A stretch of DNA of 64,000 bases, taken from positions 129,221 to 193,220 of the forward strand of contig NZ_JAVJSX010000031.1 of the NCBI RefSeq assembly GCF_040219215.1. Reading direction: 5' to 3'. This document shows, piece by piece, positions 19,101 to 27,765 of this stretch. A model generated the notes under the pieces. The model was not told where the DNA came from, did no database searches, and worked only from the letters and a program-made list of their open reading frames with translations. The translations under genes were made by a program, and so were the position numbers. Within the stretch, counting starts at the first letter, position 1; each line of letters begins with the position of its first letter. This DNA is from Thalassobaculum_A sp040219215 (GTDB lineage: Bacteria > Pseudomonadota > Alphaproteobacteria > Thalassobaculales > Thalassobaculaceae).

Positions 19101-19964
19101 TCACATGCGTCGGGCGATGCGGGGATCGAGGGTGTCGCGCAGACCGTCGCCCATGAGGTTGATCGCCAGCACCGTGATGGCCAGCATCACCCCTGGGAAA
19201 AAGATGATCCACGGTGCGATCTGGAAGTAGGTGCGGCCGAGCGAGATGACGTTGCCCCAGCTGGGTATCTCCGGCGGGGTTCCGGCGCCCAGGAACGACA
19301 GTCCGGCCTCGGTCAGGATCGCCGACGCGCAGGCGTAGGTTGCCTGAACGATCAGCGGAGCCAATGTGTTCGGCAGGATGTGGCGGGTCATGATGGTTCT
19401 GGTGCGGGTGCCGCTGGCAATCGCCGCCTCGATGTATGGCAGGCCGCGGACCTGCAGGACCACGCTGCGTACCAGCCGGACGACCCGCGGAATCTCCGGG
19501 ATCGAGATCGCGATGATCACGATGGTCAAGCTGGCCTTCATCAGCGTGATCAGGGCAATAGCGAGCAGGATCGGCGGAATCGCCATCAGCCCATCCATCA
19601 CGCGCATGACAACGTTGTCGACCTTCCTGAAGTAGCCGCACAGCACGCCGATGAACAGGCCGGCGACCGTGGCGATCGTCGCCACCGAAATGCCGACAGC
19701 GAGCGAGATCCGGGCGCCGTAGACGACACGGCTGTAGACGTCGCGCCCGAACTCGTCGGTCCCGAACAGGAACTCTGCCGACGGTCGACGCAGCCGCTCG
19801 AGCGGATCGAAGCCGAGAGGGTCGTCGGCGATCCAGGGGGCAATCAGCGCCAGCGTCGCGAGGAGCCCGAGAATGAAGGCACCGATGACGATGGTCGGGT
19901 TCCGCCGGATCCAGTCGAACCGCCGGACGCTTGCGGGAGGGGCGGCCTCTGCGAATGTTGCCAT
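19101..19964 (-). CDS. peptide ABC transporter permease (DppC/OppC type)
   Basis: A 287-residue inner-membrane permease with an N-terminal cytoplasmic stretch, a first helix (IVIGAFILGLLATLALIAPWI) and five more helices. The conserved FGTDEFGRDVYSRVVYGARISL and the EAA-loop-like IEAAIASGTRTRTIMTRHILPN are diagnostic. The tail MGDGLRDTLDPR is normal. It lies 10 bases after the DppB-type gene and just before the first ATPase gene. Confidence 0.95.
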   Translation of the reverse strand: MATFAEAAPPASVRRFDWIRRNPTIVIGAFILGLLATLALIAPWIADDPLGFDPLERLRRPSAEFLFGTDEFGRDVYSRVVYGARISLAVGISVATIATVAGLFIGVLCGYFRKVDNVVMRVMDGLMAIPPILLAIALITLMKASLTIVIIAISIPEIPRVVRLVRSVVLQVRGLPYIEAAIASGTRTRTIMTRHILPNTLAPLIVQATYACASAILTEAGLSFLGAGTPPEIPSWGNVISLGRTYFQIAPWIIFFPGVMLAITVLAINLMGDGLRDTLDPRIARRM

Positions 19965-19974
19965 CGTTCCCCTC

Positions 19975-20916
19975 CTAGTACCGGATGCGAGGGTCGAAGA
20001 AGGTGTAGCTGATGTCGATGAGCAGATTCACCAGCACCTTCACGGCCGCGAACAGGATGATCAGCCCCTGGACGATCGGATAGTCGCGCTTGAGGATCGC
20101 ATCGACGGTCAGCCGACCGAGGCCCGGAATGTTGAACACCGTCTCGGTCAGCACGACGCCGGAGATCAGCAGGGTCAGGCCGATACCGATCACCGTGACG
20201 ATGGGCACGGCCGCGTTCTTCAGGGCGTGGTGAAGCAGCACGCCGGGTGTCGCGACGCCTTTGGCTCGCGCGGTGCGAATGTAATCCTCCGAGAGCACCT
20301 CCAGCATGCTCGCCCGGGTGATCCGGGCGATGAGCGCGGTGTAGACCATGCCCAGGGCAATCGCCGGCAAGGTGATCGACCGCAGAGTCTGCCAAGCGCC
20401 TTGCGACAGCGGTTTGTACCCCTGTACCGGCAGCCAGCGCAGCTCGATGGCGAAGACGTAAATCAGCAGGTAGCCGACCAGGAACACCGGGACTGCGAAA
20501 CCCAGGACCGAGAAGCCCATCACCACCCGGTCGACCACAGTCCTCGCCTTCCAGGCAGCGATCACGCCCATCGGAATGGCGACGGTGATGGCAACCACCA
20601 GGGTCGAGACCGCCAGGACCAGCGATGGCTCCAGACGCTGCTTGACCAGGGTCATGACCGGCAGGTTGGAGAAGATCGACGTGCCGAGATCGCCCTTCAG
20701 CAGGTTCACGACGTAGATGCCGAACTGCTCCCAGATCGGCCGGTCGAGGCCGAGCTTCCGGCGAACCCCCTCGATGTCGGCGGGCGAGGCGTCATCGCCG
20801 GCGATCACAGCCGCCGGATCGCCCGGCGTCAGGTGCAGGAGCAGGAATACGAACAATGCGACGACGATCATGACCGGGATCGTCGCCAGCAGCCGCCGAA
20901 CGATGTAGGCGGTCAT
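19975..20916 (-). CDS. peptide ABC transporter permease (DppB/OppB type)
   Basis: A 313-residue inner-membrane permease. The N-terminus YIVRRLLATIPVMIVVALFVFLLLHLTPGDPA is the typical first helix and loop of DppB proteins, and six helices are expected. The coupling (EAA) region reads VLSEDYIRTARAKGVATPGVLLHHALKNA. The tail FFDPRIRY is standard. It follows the binding-protein gene after about 144 bases. Confidence 0.95.
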   Translation of the reverse strand: MTAYIVRRLLATIPVMIVVALFVFLLLHLTPGDPAAVIAGDDASPADIEGVRRKLGLDRPIWEQFGIYVVNLLKGDLGTSIFSNLPVMTLVKQRLEPSLVLAVSTLVVAITVAIPMGVIAAWKARTVVDRVVMGFSVLGFAVPVFLVGYLLIYVFAIELRWLPVQGYKPLSQGAWQTLRSITLPAIALGMVYTALIARITRASMLEVLSEDYIRTARAKGVATPGVLLHHALKNAAVPIVTVIGIGLTLLISGVVLTETVFNIPGLGRLTVDAILKRDYPIVQGLIILFAAVKVLVNLLIDISYTFFDPRIRY

Positions 20917-21060
20917 CGATCACCCTCGTGGCCCGTCAAGCGCATGTGTGCCGCCTCGTTGAGGTGCAGTAGAGGGCTTCGGCCCAGGCTTCGGACCGAT
21001 GCATGTCATCCGCGAATGGCTGCCGGGCCGGCTCGTGCCGGCCCGGCAATCCGAAGGCGG

Positions 21061-22665
21061 TTACTTCTTCTCGATGTTCCACATCGGCGGAACCGACGGT
21101 ACCGACAGCACGCCGGAGATCAGGTCCGAGCGGTATGCCACCGGATTGCGCCACTGCGCGAACGAGATGTAGGGAACCTGGTCATAGGCTCGCTTGGACA
21201 ACTCGACCGCCAACCGCTTGCGGGTCTCGAGATCCGGCGCGAACGCCCATTCCTTGCGCAGGTCCTCGAACACCGAGTCACAGGGCCAACCGAACCACGC
21301 CTTGTCGCAACCCATGCCGATCGAGGTATGGGTGATCGGGTTTGACGACGTCAGCACCGTGGTGCCGGTGATGAAGATGTTCCATCCGCCGGCCGACGGC
21401 ACTTCCTTCTTGGCGCGCCGGGCCACCACCGAGCCCCAGTCCATCGCCTGGACGTCGAGGTTCAGGAAGCCGGCCTTCCGCAGTTGCTGGATCATCACCA
21501 GGTTGGCCGGATTGATGTAGGCGTGGTCGGTGGCGTGCAGGATGGTGATCGGCTCGCCGTTGTAGCCGGCTTCCTTGAAGAGCTGCTCGGCCTTCTTGTA
21601 GTCCTTCGGCCCGCTGTACGGCTCGCTGCCGGCCGTCGTCTCCATCGCGACACCGCAGCCGAAGTACGAGTAGCAGAGGGTCTGCAGCTTCGGATCGGCG
21701 GCGATGGTGTTCAGATAGTCGGCATTGTTGATGAGGTAGTACATCGCCTGCCGCGCCTTCACGTTGTTGAACGGCGGGTGCAGGTGGTTGAGCTGCAGGA
21801 TGCCCATCGTGCCGGCGGCCGGATGAACCTCGAGCTTGATGTCGGGGTTGGCCTCCAGCAGGGACAGGAAGTCAGGCTTGGGGTTCTCCAGGTAGTCGAT
21901 CTCGCCGGCCATCAGGGCCGACTGGGCGGTCTGCGGATCGGACATCCAGATGAACTCGACCCGGTCCACCTTCACGACCTTGCCACCGGCGTGACCGGAT
22001 GCCGGCTCCTTGCGCGGCACATAGTCCTTGAACTTGACGTAGACCGTCTTGTTGCCCGGGACCCACTCGTCACGCTTGAACATGAACGGTCCCGAGCCGA
22101 CCACTTCCTTGATCTGCTCGAAGGGGTCGACCATGGCCTCGGCCTCACGCATCACGAACGGGATGCTGGTGCCGGTCTTGGCGAGGGTGTCGATCAGCAG
22201 GCCGTAGGGTTCGCTCAGCACCCACTCGAAGGTCTTGTCGTCCTTTGCAGTGAGCGACGCGGTGTAGTTCATCAATTGCTTGCCGGCGCCGTCGCGCTTG
22301 CCCCAGCGGTTCATCGAGGCGACCACGTCCTTTGCCGTGACGGACGTTCCATCGTGGAACTTCAGCCCGTCACGCAGCTTGAAGGTGTAGGTCTTGCGAT
22401 CGTCGCTGACGGTCCAGGTGTCGACCATCTGCGGCTGCGGCTGCAGGTCGGCATCGCTGGAGAACAGCGTGTCGTAGATCATCAGTCCGTGGATGCCGGC
22501 GATCGTCTGCGTGGTCCAGAACGGATCAAGCGTCCGGACGTCCGCGTGCATGACGGCGCGAAGAACCTTTTCTTGGGCCAGCGCCTGCAGGGACCCGAAA
22601 GCTGCGGTCGCCGTTAGAAGCGCAACAGCCAACCTCAAGCCCGACCGTCTCATGCGAGTGAGCAT
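21061..22665 (-). CDS. peptide ABC transporter substrate-binding protein (family 5)
   Basis: A 534-residue periplasmic binding protein with a Sec signal peptide (SGLRLAVALLTATAAFGSLQALA, cleavage about residue 30). The mature N-terminus ADVRTLDPFWTTQTIAGIHGLMIYDTLF is typical of family 5 (DppA/OppA) proteins, as are VSDDRKTYTFKLRDGLKFHDG and the C-terminal VPYISFAQW. It is the first gene of the operon and carries a GGGAGA-type ribosome site. The fold also serves glutathione, nickel and opine uptake, so the ligand is not certain. The downstream peptidase and amidase favour a peptide or amide. Confidence 0.92.
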   Translation of the reverse strand: MLTRMRRSGLRLAVALLTATAAFGSLQALAQEKVLRAVMHADVRTLDPFWTTQTIAGIHGLMIYDTLFSSDADLQPQPQMVDTWTVSDDRKTYTFKLRDGLKFHDGTSVTAKDVVASMNRWGKRDGAGKQLMNYTASLTAKDDKTFEWVLSEPYGLLIDTLAKTGTSIPFVMREAEAMVDPFEQIKEVVGSGPFMFKRDEWVPGNKTVYVKFKDYVPRKEPASGHAGGKVVKVDRVEFIWMSDPQTAQSALMAGEIDYLENPKPDFLSLLEANPDIKLEVHPAAGTMGILQLNHLHPPFNNVKARQAMYYLINNADYLNTIAADPKLQTLCYSYFGCGVAMETTAGSEPYSGPKDYKKAEQLFKEAGYNGEPITILHATDHAYINPANLVMIQQLRKAGFLNLDVQAMDWGSVVARRAKKEVPSAGGWNIFITGTTVLTSSNPITHTSIGMGCDKAWFGWPCDSVFEDLRKEWAFAPDLETRKRLAVELSKRAYDQVPYISFAQWRNPVAYRSDLISGVLSVPSVPPMWNIEKK

Positions 22666-22904
22666 ACTCGTCTCCCGTTGCTGTTATAACGGCGGTCAGG
22701 CTGCCACCAAGCTCCAGAAAACGATCTGGAATGGCCCTCTCCCGTGGGCCCTTGGTGTCCGATTTTTTCGGGTAACCCTCTTCGCCAGTGACGATTTTGT
22801 CAGATATTTTCAGTTTGGTTAGGGCAGACGAGTCAATGCTTTTCTTCGAAGGATAAGAATCAATTGCGAGTATTTGACAACGGTACGACCGGAAGGCGAT
22901 CGCG

Positions 22905-23483
22905 ATGAGTTCATGGATCAGGATGATACCCGACGACGAGGCCGACGACGCGCTGCTCGACGTCCTCAAACTCGCCCGCACGCCGCATGGCACGGTCGAC
23001 AACGTGATGCGGGTCCATTCGCTGCGCCCGAGCACCATGCGCGGCCATGTCGTCTTGTATCGTGCGGTCCTCCACGACAGGGCGAACACCCTGCCGACGT
23101 GGTTTCAGGAAACGATATCGTCATACGTTTCAATCCTGAATGACTGCTCGTACTCCCTGGCCAATCACTGGGCAAACGCTCGCCATTTGATTGCGGATGA
23201 TTCCCGTGCGGATCGGATCGAAGTGGCACTTCATACCAGGAGGCCGGAGGACGCATTTGATGGCCGAGAGCTTGCGCTGCTGCGGTATGCCAGCAAGCTG
23301 ACGCTTGAGCCGGGCCGGATAAAGAAATCGGACGTGGATGCTCTGCGCATCGCGGGGCTCGATGACGGCGAGATCCTGGAGGCTAACCAGATCGTCGGGT
23401 ACTTCAACTACGTCAACCGGTGCCTGAACGGGCTTGGGGTGACGACTGACGGTGACGTCGTCGGCTACTATGGCAGAAACTAG
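22905..23483 (+). CDS. AhpD-like peroxidase-related protein
   Basis: A 192-residue all-helical protein of the carboxymuconolactone decarboxylase/AhpD superfamily, close in layout to the peroxidase-related group (TIGR01926). The conserved active-site region reads SYVSILNDCSYSLANHW. The first Cys and the downstream His are present, but the second Cys of the usual C-x2-C is Ser. ATG 22905 has GGAAGG eight bases upstream. It diverges from the importer operon and converges with the dehydratase gene. A TTGACA at 22874-22879 could be a -35 box, but no matching -10 is obvious. Redox activity is uncertain. Confidence 0.72.
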   Translation: MSSWIRMIPDDEADDALLDVLKLARTPHGTVDNVMRVHSLRPSTMRGHVVLYRAVLHDRANTLPTWFQETISSYVSILNDCSYSLANHWANARHLIADDSRADRIEVALHTRRPEDAFDGRELALLRYASKLTLEPGRIKKSDVDALRIAGLDDGEILEANQIVGYFNYVNRCLNGLGVTTDGDVVGYYGRN

Positions 23484-23486
23484 CGA

Positions 23487-23518
23487 CCCCGCAGCCGGGC
23501 TATGTCCCGCCTGCGGGG
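23487..23518. terminator. strong GC hairpin between convergent genes
   Basis: CCCCGCAG (23487-23494) pairs with CTGCGGGG (23511-23518), and an inner GGG/CCC pairing shortens the loop. It starts four bases after the AhpD-like stop codon and lies just beyond the 3' end of the opposing dehydratase gene, so it likely ends both transcripts. There is no T-run, so it may act as a rho-independent or a stabilising structure. Confidence 0.6.
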
Positions 23519-23545
23519 TTCGATCGTGGCGGCCGCCGCCTGCCG

Positions 23546-25414
23546 TTAGAACGCCTTGTTCGTCTGGGGCCGATACTTGTTCTTCGGGTTGAAGCCCGAA
23601 CGCTCCGCCGTGCGCTGCTCTCGGACCCAAACCTCGCGGTTGGGGTGCAGGCCGCCGCCTCGGGTCGCCGGCACCGCGGTATGGCGGGCGCGGTGCAGCA
23701 GGCGGGTGTCGGCGATGCCGCAGTTCGGATGGATGCCACCGTTGTCGGCCACGGCCTTCGTCCATGCCGCCTGGCGCTTGGCCAGCGTCGCGGGCTCGTT
23801 GAGAGCGGTGCAGGTCAACTCGTCGGTATTGAGGTCGACGACGATCTCGTCGCCGTCCTCGATGTATGCGATCGGCCCGCCCAGCGCCGCTTCCGGTCCT
23901 ACATGGCCAATCACCAGACCCACCGATCCGCCGGAGAACCGGGCATCGGTCATAAGGCCGACCACGATGCCGCGCTCGCGGCAGAGGGTCGTGATGCGCG
24001 AGGTCGGATCCAGCATTTCCGGCATGCCCGGCGCGCCGCTCGGCCCTTCGTAGCGCACGATGATCATGTCGTTGTTCTGGAAGCTCTCGGGCGTCTCGTC
24101 GAGCGCCGTCAGCAGGCCTTTTTCGCCCTCGAACACGCGCGCCCTGCCGATGAAGGTGTTGTTCTCCAGGCCGCCTTCGACACCGGCGAGCTTCAGGATG
24201 GCGGAGAAGTCAGGCGACAGGTTGCCGCCGAGCACGCGCAGCCCACCGGTCGGCTTGTAGGGCTTTTCGACGGGATAGATCACCTTGCCGTCCGCCGGCT
24301 TGGCGCCGAGTCGGTCGACCTGGGCGCCAAGCGTCTCGCCGGTACAGGTCATGACGTCGCCGTTGAGCAGGCCGGCCTCCAGGAGTTCGCGCACGATCAC
24401 CTGCACCCCGCCGACCCGATCGATGTCGACCATCGAGTACTTGCCGTAGGGCCGGGCGTCCGTGAGGACCGGCACGACGTGCTGCGAGAGGTGATTGAAC
24501 TCCTCCGGCGTGATGATCTCTTTCCAGAAGTCGGCGAAGCCGGCGGCGCGCGCGATCTCGGGCGCGTGCAGGGTGACGTTGGTCGATCCGCCAATCGCCA
24601 TCGCCACGATCACCGCGTTACGCAGCGAATCGCGGCCCACGATGTCGCGCGGCTTGAGGTCCGCGTCGATCATGTTGGCGAGATGGTCGACAAGCTCGGC
24701 CGGGAACTCGTTGAGCCGCCGCGGATCGTCGGATGCCGGCGCCACCATGTGCAGCGGCTGCATGCCGACGACGCCGATGAAGGTCTGCATCGTGTTGTAG
24801 GTGAACATCCCGCCGCAGCTTCCGAAGCCGGGGCAGGCATGGCAGGCGATGTGGTGTCGGTGCTCGGGGTCCGGGTGCCCGGCGACCTGGTAGGCGCTGA
24901 CAATGTCCAGAGCCTCGCCGGTCTTCGGATCCTTGCCGGGGTGGATCGGGCCGTCCGACATGATGATCGACGGCTGATTGTGCTCCAGCAGGGCGGCAAG
25001 GGTGCCGACCGGCGGCTTGTCGCACGCGACGACCGCGATGGTGCCGGCGAGGCCGGTCGCCTCGAGATGCTCACACAGCGCATCGTGCGTCACCTCGCGG
25101 CCGATCAGCGAGTAGCGCATCTCGCGCGTGCCGTTCCGGATGCCGTCGGAGGTTGCGATCGTGTACTCGGGCTGGACCAGCCGCAGCCGCAGCTCACCCG
25201 GCCCCTGGCCGATGCGGTTCTTCAGGCAGGCGTGGATCGCATCCACCTTGGCCGCGACGCCGAGATAGCACTGACTGTCACCCTTGGTGCCTACAACGCC
25301 GACCGACGGCTCGTGGATCAGTTCCGGATCGGTGCCAAGCTCGCGGGCAAGCCCGATGGTCTGGGTCGATCGGCCCGGGTGGCGGTCGATGAGTACTGTC
25401 TTTGAGTTCGTCAC
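23546..25414 (-). CDS. IlvD/Edd family dehydratase
   Basis: A 622-residue iron-sulfur dehydratase of the dihydroxy-acid/phosphogluconate dehydratase family. Three candidate cluster cysteines occur in the expected contexts: KGDSQCYLG, VVACDKPPVG and CHACPGFGSCGGMFTYNTM. The active-site serine region DARFSGGSVGLVIGHVGPEA is intact. The N-terminus (VLIDRHPGRSTQTIGLA) is unlike standard IlvD and the motif around residues 95-105 is EMRYSL rather than GMLYSL, so this is a divergent subgroup, perhaps acting on a sugar acid. The start is GTG 25414 with no clear ribosome site, so the exact N-terminus is uncertain. It converges with the AhpD-like gene. Confidence 0.85.
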   Translation of the reverse strand: MTNSKTVLIDRHPGRSTQTIGLARELGTDPELIHEPSVGVVGTKGDSQCYLGVAAKVDAIHACLKNRIGQGPGELRLRLVQPEYTIATSDGIRNGTREMRYSLIGREVTHDALCEHLEATGLAGTIAVVACDKPPVGTLAALLEHNQPSIIMSDGPIHPGKDPKTGEALDIVSAYQVAGHPDPEHRHHIACHACPGFGSCGGMFTYNTMQTFIGVVGMQPLHMVAPASDDPRRLNEFPAELVDHLANMIDADLKPRDIVGRDSLRNAVIVAMAIGGSTNVTLHAPEIARAAGFADFWKEIITPEEFNHLSQHVVPVLTDARPYGKYSMVDIDRVGGVQVIVRELLEAGLLNGDVMTCTGETLGAQVDRLGAKPADGKVIYPVEKPYKPTGGLRVLGGNLSPDFSAILKLAGVEGGLENNTFIGRARVFEGEKGLLTALDETPESFQNNDMIIVRYEGPSGAPGMPEMLDPTSRITTLCRERGIVVGLMTDARFSGGSVGLVIGHVGPEAALGGPIAYIEDGDEIVVDLNTDELTCTALNEPATLAKRQAAWTKAVADNGGIHPNCGIADTRLLHRARHTAVPATRGGGLHPNREVWVREQRTAERSGFNPKNKYRPQTNKAF

Positions 25415-25660
25415 GGAGGGTTCCTTCAGGCGGAGCGGGACGTTCGGCGATTGCTGGGCGGGCCAGCCTTGTTTCTGCGGAAACTATACGGCGCCCCGGC
25501 GCTATCACAAGATCCCAGGCTGCATGGATGCATTTCGGAATGCCCGGGCTCGTCATACAGGCTCCATCGTGAGTTGCCGGTCTGGCGAGGCAACGCCGCA
25601 AGGTCGCTCTATGCTTGCTTGTTCGCTCCGTGCATTGGCTCTAGCGTTGTTGCCGTTGAT

Positions 25661-26227
25661 GTGATTTGGGACGCTCATGCCTTGGATCCGCGTCGCGCAA
25701 GAGAGGCGGTCGACTGGACTTACGGCGAATGCCGGCTGGACTCGGGCTCCGATAAATTTGGTCCGTTTCGGAGTTTGGTGGAATTATGGAATGACCGGCG
25801 GAACGGCAGCAGTGGGCTGCCGCCGCGCTCGGCCTTCGATTTCTATGATTTCAAGGACTGGCTGGGACGAGTGTCGATCGCCCGGATCGAAAGAGAACCG
25901 TTCCAGGTTCGGTTCGTTCTGTGGGGCACGAAGCTCGCCGAGTTATGGGGCGTCGACTACACGAACAAGCTGCTCGGCGAGTTATCGGAAACGCCCGAAG
26001 CCTGGCTGGACGTGGAACTCGCGTACTTCAAGAGAATGGCGAAAGCTCCGTTCATCGGCATTGTCCAAGGGTCCTTGATGGATCATCGCAAATCGTATGT
26101 TCACATCTTGGGAATCGACCTGCCGGTCGGCAGTGCCGCTGGTCTGACGCACGTACTTTCGGTGCATATGGCGATCGACAAAAAGGATGATCACCTTTCA
26201 CGGTTTCCGATCTCAAGGGTCGTCTGA
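25661..26227 (+). CDS. PAS-domain protein (PAS_5 type)
   Basis: A protein of about 188 residues resembling the single-domain PAS_5 proteins common in Rhodospirillales. The pattern is LVELWNDRRNGSSGLPPRSAFDFYDFKDWLGRVSIARIE, then FQVRFVLWGTKLAELWGVD and IGIVQGSL. Such proteins have no output domain and their role is unknown. I chose GTG 25661 because the family normally begins about here; the frame is open to 25451 but that part is not family-like. No strong ribosome site is seen, so the start is uncertain. Confidence 0.65.
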   Translation: MIWDAHALDPRRAREAVDWTYGECRLDSGSDKFGPFRSLVELWNDRRNGSSGLPPRSAFDFYDFKDWLGRVSIARIEREPFQVRFVLWGTKLAELWGVDYTNKLLGELSETPEAWLDVELAYFKRMAKAPFIGIVQGSLMDHRKSYVHILGIDLPVGSAAGLTHVLSVHMAIDKKDDHLSRFPISRVV

Positions 26228-26330
26228 CCGACCAGCGCGCCGGACTGAGTGCTGATCGGCTCCATCGGATGACGGTTGGCGGTTGGCCACGGGCGCAGCA
26301 GGCGAAGTACGGCCGGAATGGGGGCGACGC

Positions 26331-26954
26331 ATGAGCTCAGCAACCCACGCGGGGCATCTCGGTGCTGTTTATGACGCCAGCACCACCGAAGAGGTAGCGG
26401 CCCTCTACGACGGATGGGCCGCCACCTACGACGCCGACATGAACCGCGCCGGCTATCGCCACCCAGCCGTGGGGCTGGCTCTGTTCGCCCGTCACGCCCC
26501 GCGTGGGACGGGGCCAGTGCTCGATGCAGGGTGCGGTACGGGTGTCCTTGGGGATTGGCTGGGTATTCTCGGTTTCGCTCCGGTAGTCGGACTGGACTTG
26601 TCGGAGGGAATGCTCGCCGTTGCTCGAGCCAGGGGCAGTTACACTGATCTGCACCGCCTCGCCCTGGGGTCACCGCTGCCGTTCGCCGACGGGGAGTTTG
26701 CCTCGGTGATTGCCATCGGCGTGTTCACCACCGGCCATGTCGGTGCTGAAGGCTTGCCCGAACTGGTCCGCATCACCCGCCCCGGCGGGGTGATTGTGAT
26801 GACCGTCAAGACGACGCTTTGGGGCCAGGGCGTCGGTGCGGCGCTCAGCGGCGATCCCCGCCTGGGGATCGAGGAACAGACCGAACCCTACGTGTCCATG
26901 CCCGGAGAGAGCGGGACGATACCGTCACTGGCGGTGGTGGCGAGACGCCGGTAG
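26331..26954 (+). CDS. class I SAM-dependent methyltransferase
   Basis: A 207-residue soluble methyltransferase. Motif I is clear (VLDAGCGTGVLGDWL), then VVGLDLSEGMLAVARARG (motif post I), LPFADGEFASVIAIGVF and the RPGGVIVMTVK strand. The start YDGWAATYDADMNRAGYRHP is typical of UbiE-like or Williams-Beuren-type methyltransferases. ATG 26331 was chosen over the longer open frame because the sequence becomes family-like just after it. It ends 40 bases from the convergent racemase-like gene. The substrate is unknown. Confidence 0.82.
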   Translation: MSSATHAGHLGAVYDASTTEEVAALYDGWAATYDADMNRAGYRHPAVGLALFARHAPRGTGPVLDAGCGTGVLGDWLGILGFAPVVGLDLSEGMLAVARARGSYTDLHRLALGSPLPFADGEFASVIAIGVFTTGHVGAEGLPELVRITRPGGVIVMTVKTTLWGQGVGAALSGDPRLGIEEQTEPYVSMPGESGTIPSLAVVARRR

Positions 26955-26994
26955 GCCCGGGTGAAGTCATGGGACTCGACGACCGGTCAGTCCG

Positions 26995-27762
26995 TCACCC
27001 GTCGAGGTGGGCTGCACCGGCTCTGACCAGGTCGTGAACCAGCGCATCCTTCCGGACCATTGGTGCCGGATAGGCTTTGCGGCTGTGGGTGAGCCCGAGC
27101 CCAAGAAGCGTCTCCGCCAGCTTGTAGCTGAGGGGGCCGGGGTTGACCAAAGGCACCGGCAGACGCTCCGCCAGATACTCCGCGGCCTGATGCATGGTGG
27201 TGGAGCCCAGGCAGATCACGTCCGCTCCGTCCTGTTCCACGCACTGCATCGCAACCTGCAGCATGGTTGGAAAGGTTGCGTCTTCCTTGCCTTCCGTCAG
27301 GTTCACGAAATCGGGTTCCACGTCGAACGATCGCACGGACGCGCACTGGCGCTCGAACCCGTACTCGCGGATCACCTTGCGGTAGCGCGGCAGCGCCGGC
27401 TTCCACTGCGCCAGCACCGAGAACTTCGCGCCCAGCGTCATGGCGTAGAGCATTGACGCCTTGCCGGGGCCGATGACAGGTATCGACAGAACCGATCGCA
27501 AAGCCGCCATGCCGCTGTCGCTCATAGTGTCGATGACGACCGCGTCGAAGCCCTCGTGTTCCGCCGTTAGGCCCGCCTCGTAGATTCCGAGGTCCATCAG
27601 AAGCCAGTCGTGCGGACTCATGAATGAAATCGAACTGAACTTCACCGGCCGAAACACCAGTTCGGTGTCGGCGTCGAGCGTCACATGCCCGGTCTGCGCG
27701 GCGCGGCGCGCGACTCCTGCTTCGTCGAGCGGGAATGGGTTGATCACCAGAATCTTCGGCAT
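26995..27762 (-). CDS. Asp/Glu/hydantoin racemase-like protein lacking both catalytic cysteines (copy 1)
   Basis: A 255-residue protein with the racemase fold (KILVINPF N-terminus, VIDTMSDSGMAALRS at about residues 77-90, IPVIGPGKASM, and DVICLGSTTMHQAAEYL at 181-197, then PVPLVNPG). In hydantoin and Asp/Glu racemases the two catalytic cysteines fall at the positions of Thr79 and Ser187 here (DTMSD and LGSTTM). A Cys at 184 is present but is Val in the neighbouring copy. It is the second of a tandem pair, three bases after the first. It is likely not a classical two-base racemase; an alternative chemistry or ligand-binding role is possible. Which reaction it catalyses, if any, is unknown. Confidence 0.78.
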   Translation of the reverse strand: MPKILVINPFPLDEAGVARRAAQTGHVTLDADTELVFRPVKFSSISFMSPHDWLLMDLGIYEAGLTAEHEGFDAVVIDTMSDSGMAALRSVLSIPVIGPGKASMLYAMTLGAKFSVLAQWKPALPRYRKVIREYGFERQCASVRSFDVEPDFVNLTEGKEDATFPTMLQVAMQCVEQDGADVICLGSTTMHQAAEYLAERLPVPLVNPGPLSYKLAETLLGLGLTHSRKAYPAPMVRKDALVHDLVRAGAAHLDG

Positions 27763-27765
27763 GGT

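Noticed and set aside
23645..25405. Long plus-strand frame over the IlvD-like gene
   Set aside because: Antisense shadow rich in Arg, His and Asp with no conserved motif.
26975..27006. CTCGACG/CGTCGAG inverted repeat between the methyltransferase and racemase-like genes
   Set aside because: Seven-base arms with an 18-base loop overlapping the racemase end; too weak to call a terminator.
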